From Gammaproteobacteria bacterium (GTDB lineage Bacteria; Pseudomonadota; Gammaproteobacteria; UBA6429; Thiohalophilaceae), in contig QILH01000314.1 in assembly GCA_003233255.1 (NCBI GenBank), positions 1 to 9,512 on the forward strand: a DNA stretch of 9,512 nucleotides, in the 5' to 3' direction. How positions within the stretch are numbered: the first letter of the stretch is position 1; each line of letters starts with the position of its first letter. The translations under genes were made by a program, and so were the position numbers. This document shows positions 6,466-9,512 of the stretch, piece after piece. The notes beneath the pieces were generated by a model. It was not told the origin of the DNA. It did not search any database and was given only the letters and a program-made list of their open reading frames with translations.

Positions 6466-8571
6466 ATGGGGAACTTTAATAAAAATTTACCGCCGTATAA
6501 ATTATTACCCGCTGCAGCAATATGTGCAGGCTTACTCTTGCCGGGCTTGAGTCATGCGCTTTTTGTTGAGGAAACAAATCTAAAACAGGAAACATGGTTA
6601 CTTCCTGCAGATTCAATCAGTATAAAATTCGACGTTCAAGTTAATCCAGCCCAGGGTGAGCTTCGTTTTGTGCTAAATAAAAATGATATAACCGCTCTTT
6701 TTAAACAACGTGAGCCTCGAAAATATGTATATACTGGTGAAGATCTGGCTTTGCCAAGCGGTTCTGCAGAACTCGTTGTTTACCTTGTTGATATGCAAGG
6801 TGGTTGGCAGGAAATTAATCGGTTGCCCGTGCAAGTTAAAACGCCGTTTGGCTTTAAAGAGTCTTCAGTAAATAGCTCAGTTAATCTAAATATTAGTTCT
6901 GAGTTAGACAATAATTATACTGGTGATGCCGTCGCACCAGAAAGAACAAAGGAAACAGATTTAGTAAGTCAAATTTCCATGTCCACTCGCGCTGTCAGTG
7001 ATGATTTCCAGATACAAACTAACTTTAACCTGGTAGGCGTTTCTAATAGGCCAGCAGCATTGCGCTTTAATGAGAAAGGAGCAGCTGCAGAAAAATTGGA
7101 TTTAAGTGACTATTTGATTCAAGCAGGAAACGAAAAACATACCTTTTCACTTGGACATATCAGCTATGGAACAAACCGGTATTTAATTAATAGCATGGGG
7201 AGCCGAGGTCTCTCATATCGCGGGCGGTTTGGCGATGACAATGCATTCGATTTCTCTGTCGCTACGATGAACGGTACCAGTATTGTCGGGTTCAATAATT
7301 TCACAGGACTGTCTAATAAAGATCATCGTGTATCGGCAGCGACTTTAGGCTATGAATTGATTGAGAAACGCCCTGGAGCATTACGCGCAGAACTAATGTA
7401 CATGGATGCATCAATTTTGTCCCTGACTAATTTTGACAGCGGAGAAATACCGGATGCAGAAACCAGTACGGGTTTGGGGCTGCGAGTTGTAGGTGCGACA
7501 GATTCTGGTAATTTGCGAGGTGAAGTAACCCTGGCAAGAAGTACCTACTTAAATCCTAACGATCCTAATTTAGCGCAAGGTCTCGATATTGTAGAAGTAA
7601 CAGCAAGCACGGATAACGCAAGATATGCCGAAGTTTTTTATGAGGCGTATCGAAGTGAAGCTGACAAGAACGGCCGTTTTTATAGCGTTAGTGCTACGAT
7701 CAGTCATGAGTATGTTGACCCATTATATAAAAGTATCGGATCTTTTTCTAATGCGGACACACAATCAAACCGAGGTATGCTGGAATTTCAATTAGGGGCA
7801 ATAAATTTACAGCTGAGCAATATTCTCAGTGAAGATAATGTGGATAATATCGAAACCATTCTCAAAACTAAAACAGATTCGGACACGGCGTCGCTTTCAG
7901 TGCCTTTAAAAGAATTATTGTCAGATATCAACGAACCGAATAACTGGTTTCCCGATTTTCAATTCCAGTACAGTCAGGTTCACCAATATGGTGCAAATTT
8001 GCCTCCCTCGTTTGATCCGAACACTCATATACCTGATCAGTTAAGTACAAGCAAGACTTTCGGGTTGGTTTGGACCACACAGAAATTTAGTATTGGTTAT
8101 AATTTTTCTGTTTCTGAGCAGGATAATCGCCAGCCAGGGCGAGCGGAGGCCGACTTTCGTAATGAAAATAAAGGCGTGGATATAAATTATAGATTCACTG
8201 ATCGATTGGACGTCACATTTGGGGTAGTAAAAGTAGAAGCCTTCGATAATGAGAATAATCTAACAACCTACGATGATAATTATAGCCTTGGGTTAAACTG
8301 GCGGATTACCGATAAACTTGGTTTGACAGCAAATTATAGCGAATCAATGGGAGATGATTCACAGCTAACAGCAGAACGTGATGGTATAACAGGTCAAGCT
8401 CAATTGAACTGGCAGTTTGAAATGCCGGTCTCATCACGCAAGAAAATACCCGTTCAATTTTTTATTAGTTATGCGTTGCAAGATAACAGAAATATCGATA
8501 ACGTTTTTAATATACAAAACAATTCTAAAGTCTGGACAATAAACGCAGGTTTGAACATCAGGCTATTTTAA
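6466..8571 (+). CDS. Outer-membrane beta-barrel protein with N-terminal Ig-like domain, function unknown
   Basis: This 701-residue protein has a signal peptide at 1-31 (basic start, AAAICAGLLLPGL core, cleavage after SHA31). Residues about 40-126 form an Ig-like beta-sandwich with a NDITALF turn and a G-S-A-E-L-VVYLVD strand, as in bacterial domains of the xDVTxxF type. The rest (about 140-701) is a series of amphipathic strands separated by Asp/Asn-rich turns, for example FGLVWTTQKFSIGYNFSVS, the DINYRF-like strands and a closing strand WTINAGLNIRLF. The C-terminal Phe is the classic outer-membrane assembly signal. There is no plug domain and no TonB box, so it is not a TonB-dependent receptor. 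I do not recognise a named family. Two in-frame ATG codons at 6447 and 6450 end at a TGA before 6466, so 6466 is the first workable start, although its Shine-Dalgarno is weak. The next gene starts 11 bases after its stop and encodes an exported protein, suggesting a barrel plus secreted partner. Confidence 0.85.
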   Translation: MGNFNKNLPPYKLLPAAAICAGLLLPGLSHALFVEETNLKQETWLLPADSISIKFDVQVNPAQGELRFVLNKNDITALFKQREPRKYVYTGEDLALPSGSAELVVYLVDMQGGWQEINRLPVQVKTPFGFKESSVNSSVNLNISSELDNNYTGDAVAPERTKETDLVSQISMSTRAVSDDFQIQTNFNLVGVSNRPAALRFNEKGAAAEKLDLSDYLIQAGNEKHTFSLGHISYGTNRYLINSMGSRGLSYRGRFGDDNAFDFSVATMNGTSIVGFNNFTGLSNKDHRVSAATLGYELIEKRPGALRAELMYMDASILSLTNFDSGEIPDAETSTGLGLRVVGATDSGNLRGEVTLARSTYLNPNDPNLAQGLDIVEVTASTDNARYAEVFYEAYRSEADKNGRFYSVSATISHEYVDPLYKSIGSFSNADTQSNRGMLEFQLGAINLQLSNILSEDNVDNIETILKTKTDSDTASLSVPLKELLSDINEPNNWFPDFQFQYSQVHQYGANLPPSFDPNTHIPDQLSTSKTFGLVWTTQKFSIGYNFSVSEQDNRQPGRAEADFRNENKGVDINYRFTDRLDVTFGVVKVEAFDNENNLTTYDDNYSLGLNWRITDKLGLTANYSESMGDDSQLTAERDGITGQAQLNWQFEMPVSSRKKIPVQFFISYALQDNRNIDNVFNIQNNSKVWTINAGLNIRLF

Positions 8572-8572
8572 T

Positions 8573-8580
8573 GGAGCGAG
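8573..8580 (+). promoter_or_regulatory. Ribosome binding site fixing the start of the exported protein gene
   Basis: GGAGCGAG lies directly after the stop of the barrel protein, with its GGAG core six bases before ATG 8583. It is the clearest Shine-Dalgarno in the window and supports translation of the last gene from the same message as the barrel gene. Confidence 0.7.
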
Positions 8581-8582
8581 AT

Positions 8583-9512
8583 ATGAGATCTTTATTTGTT
8601 GTATGTATTATATTGCTGTCCAGCTTTTCGGCTCAGCAGCTGTATGCTGTGACCGGCGTAAATCCTTCTGGCGTTAATGTTAACCGTGCTGGAGCAACAA
8701 CGGTGTTTTTAACGTTCCAGGATCTTGATCCGAATGAAGTTTCTGCGGAGGCATTCTGGTGCGGTGAAGTAACGGCTACGGGTGTATCCGTCACAAATCC
8801 ATGTGTTCCTGGTACAATATTTGGTAACCTGCCATTAAGTTTAAATCGTTCGCAAAGTAATACCGCAGGTGCTTTCACCAACCTTACCGACATTATGACA
8901 ATCCCTCCATCGGTAACGCGACGGGCCTTTCAGTCTGCTATTAGTGGAAATGATTCAGATTTTTTTTACGTTAGGCGTTTTACGGGTGGTATTGGAGGAG
9001 ATCGTTTTGTAACCGTCACCTGCCGCATGGCTGGTGGCGGTGCACGTTCCCCTCTGGCGTTACTTGACGTCAAGGTAGGTTTTATTAGCGATAAAGGGAT
9101 AAAGGATCCGGTATTTCTATTGGCAAGAGGCACCAAACCGCCCAGGTTTTCTGCACGCATAATGTATAACGGTGCGGGACGCCTAAAAGGGCGCTGGGAA
9201 ATAAAGTTACCGGGCGAACCGGAACCAACCGAGACTGATTTGCTAACTGAAGCGACATTACCTGTTCAGCAACGGGGTCTACAACGACGCTATACCGTAC
9301 TGGAAACCTTTGATATTTTTCTAATGCCAACGGGTAAGGTGGTCATTCCGGGACCCGACCCCAGAAAGTTACCCCATAATATCGATGGGCTCTACAAAAT
9401 ATTGCTTCGAATTGAGGCCACTGCAGACAAGGAAGGGAATTCCAATACGCTTGCCGGTACGGTAGTCAGCGGTGGTGTTGCAGGTTTCCCTATGCCGGTG
9501 TTGCGATATTAT
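8583..9512 (+). CDS. Exported protein of unknown function, 3' end beyond the window
   Basis: The frame is open for 310 codons from ATG 8583 to the window edge without a stop. Residues 1-22 are a signal peptide (LFVVCIILLSSFSAQQLYA, cleavage after YA22). The mature part is beta-rich with many Gly, Pro and Thr residues: an opening VTGVNPSGVNVN with VFLTFQDL (Ig-like start), Cys60 and Cys74 spaced to form a small disulfide loop, a third Cys147 in VTVTCRM, a charged LKGRWEIKLPGE segment (about 201-212), QRRYTVLETFDIFL (about 234-247), PGPDPRKLP (about 256-264) and GVAGFPMPVLRYY at the visible end. No catalytic motif, lipobox or membrane helix is seen in the mature part. It is probably co-transcribed with the barrel protein (11-base gap, strong ribosome binding site), so it may be that barrel's periplasmic or surface partner. 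Three antisense frames over 8633-9330 are shadows of this gene. Confidence 0.82.
   Translation, partial: MRSLFVVCIILLSSFSAQQLYAVTGVNPSGVNVNRAGATTVFLTFQDLDPNEVSAEAFWCGEVTATGVSVTNPCVPGTIFGNLPLSLNRSQSNTAGAFTNLTDIMTIPPSVTRRAFQSAISGNDSDFFYVRRFTGGIGGDRFVTVTCRMAGGGARSPLALLDVKVGFISDKGIKDPVFLLARGTKPPRFSARIMYNGAGRLKGRWEIKLPGEPEPTETDLLTEATLPVQQRGLQRRYTVLETFDIFLMPTGKVVIPGPDPRKLPHNIDGLYKILLRIEATADKEGNSNTLAGTVVSGGVAGFPMPVLRYY

Noticed and set aside
8633..9330. Three minus-strand open frames in the last kilobase
   Set aside because: They overlap a + strand frame with signal peptide and strong ribosome binding site that is open to the window end; none shows a domain or signal peptide.

Overview
The window reads as a stretch of gammaproteobacterial chromosome: base composition is moderately AT-rich, signal peptides and outer-membrane barrels are diderm in type, and the kinase has the BarA/GacS-like tripartite layout common in Gammaproteobacteria. 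I cannot name the genus. All six genes lie on the + strand. There is no tRNA, rRNA, CRISPR array, insertion sequence or phage gene.

Left part (1-5550): a three-gene, tightly packed unit. It holds a TonB-dependent outer-membrane receptor (5' end cut by the window), a periplasmic binding protein of the ABC_sub_bind/COG2984 type 17 bases later, and an 884-residue hybrid histidine kinase whose ATG overlaps the binding protein's stop (ATGA). No ABC permease or ATPase accompanies the binding protein. The simplest reading is an envelope-spanning sensing chain: the receptor imports or samples a ligand, the periplasmic protein binds it, and the kinase reports it to the cytoplasm. That is inference from gene order. 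The kinase has TM-periplasmic loop-TM-HAMP-coiled coil-HisKA-HATPase, then a receiver-like domain that has lost its phospho-acceptor Asp, an intact receiver, and a C-terminal Hpt domain.

Middle part (5551-6465): a 221-base spacer with a short AT-rich dyad, then a 166-residue LuxR-type regulator with a clear C-terminal helix-turn-helix but no recognisable intact receiver. A 193-base spacer follows, carrying two perfect inverted repeats and a short tandem octamer. These are candidate operator or mRNA-structure elements in front of the next gene.

Right part (6466-9512): a 701-residue outer-membrane beta-barrel protein with an N-terminal Ig-like domain. It is followed 11 bases later, after a good ribosome binding site, by an exported protein of unknown function that runs off the window end (310 codons seen). 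These two probably form a second operon, perhaps a secretion or surface-display pair controlled by the LuxR-type protein. Their biological role cannot be read from the sequence.
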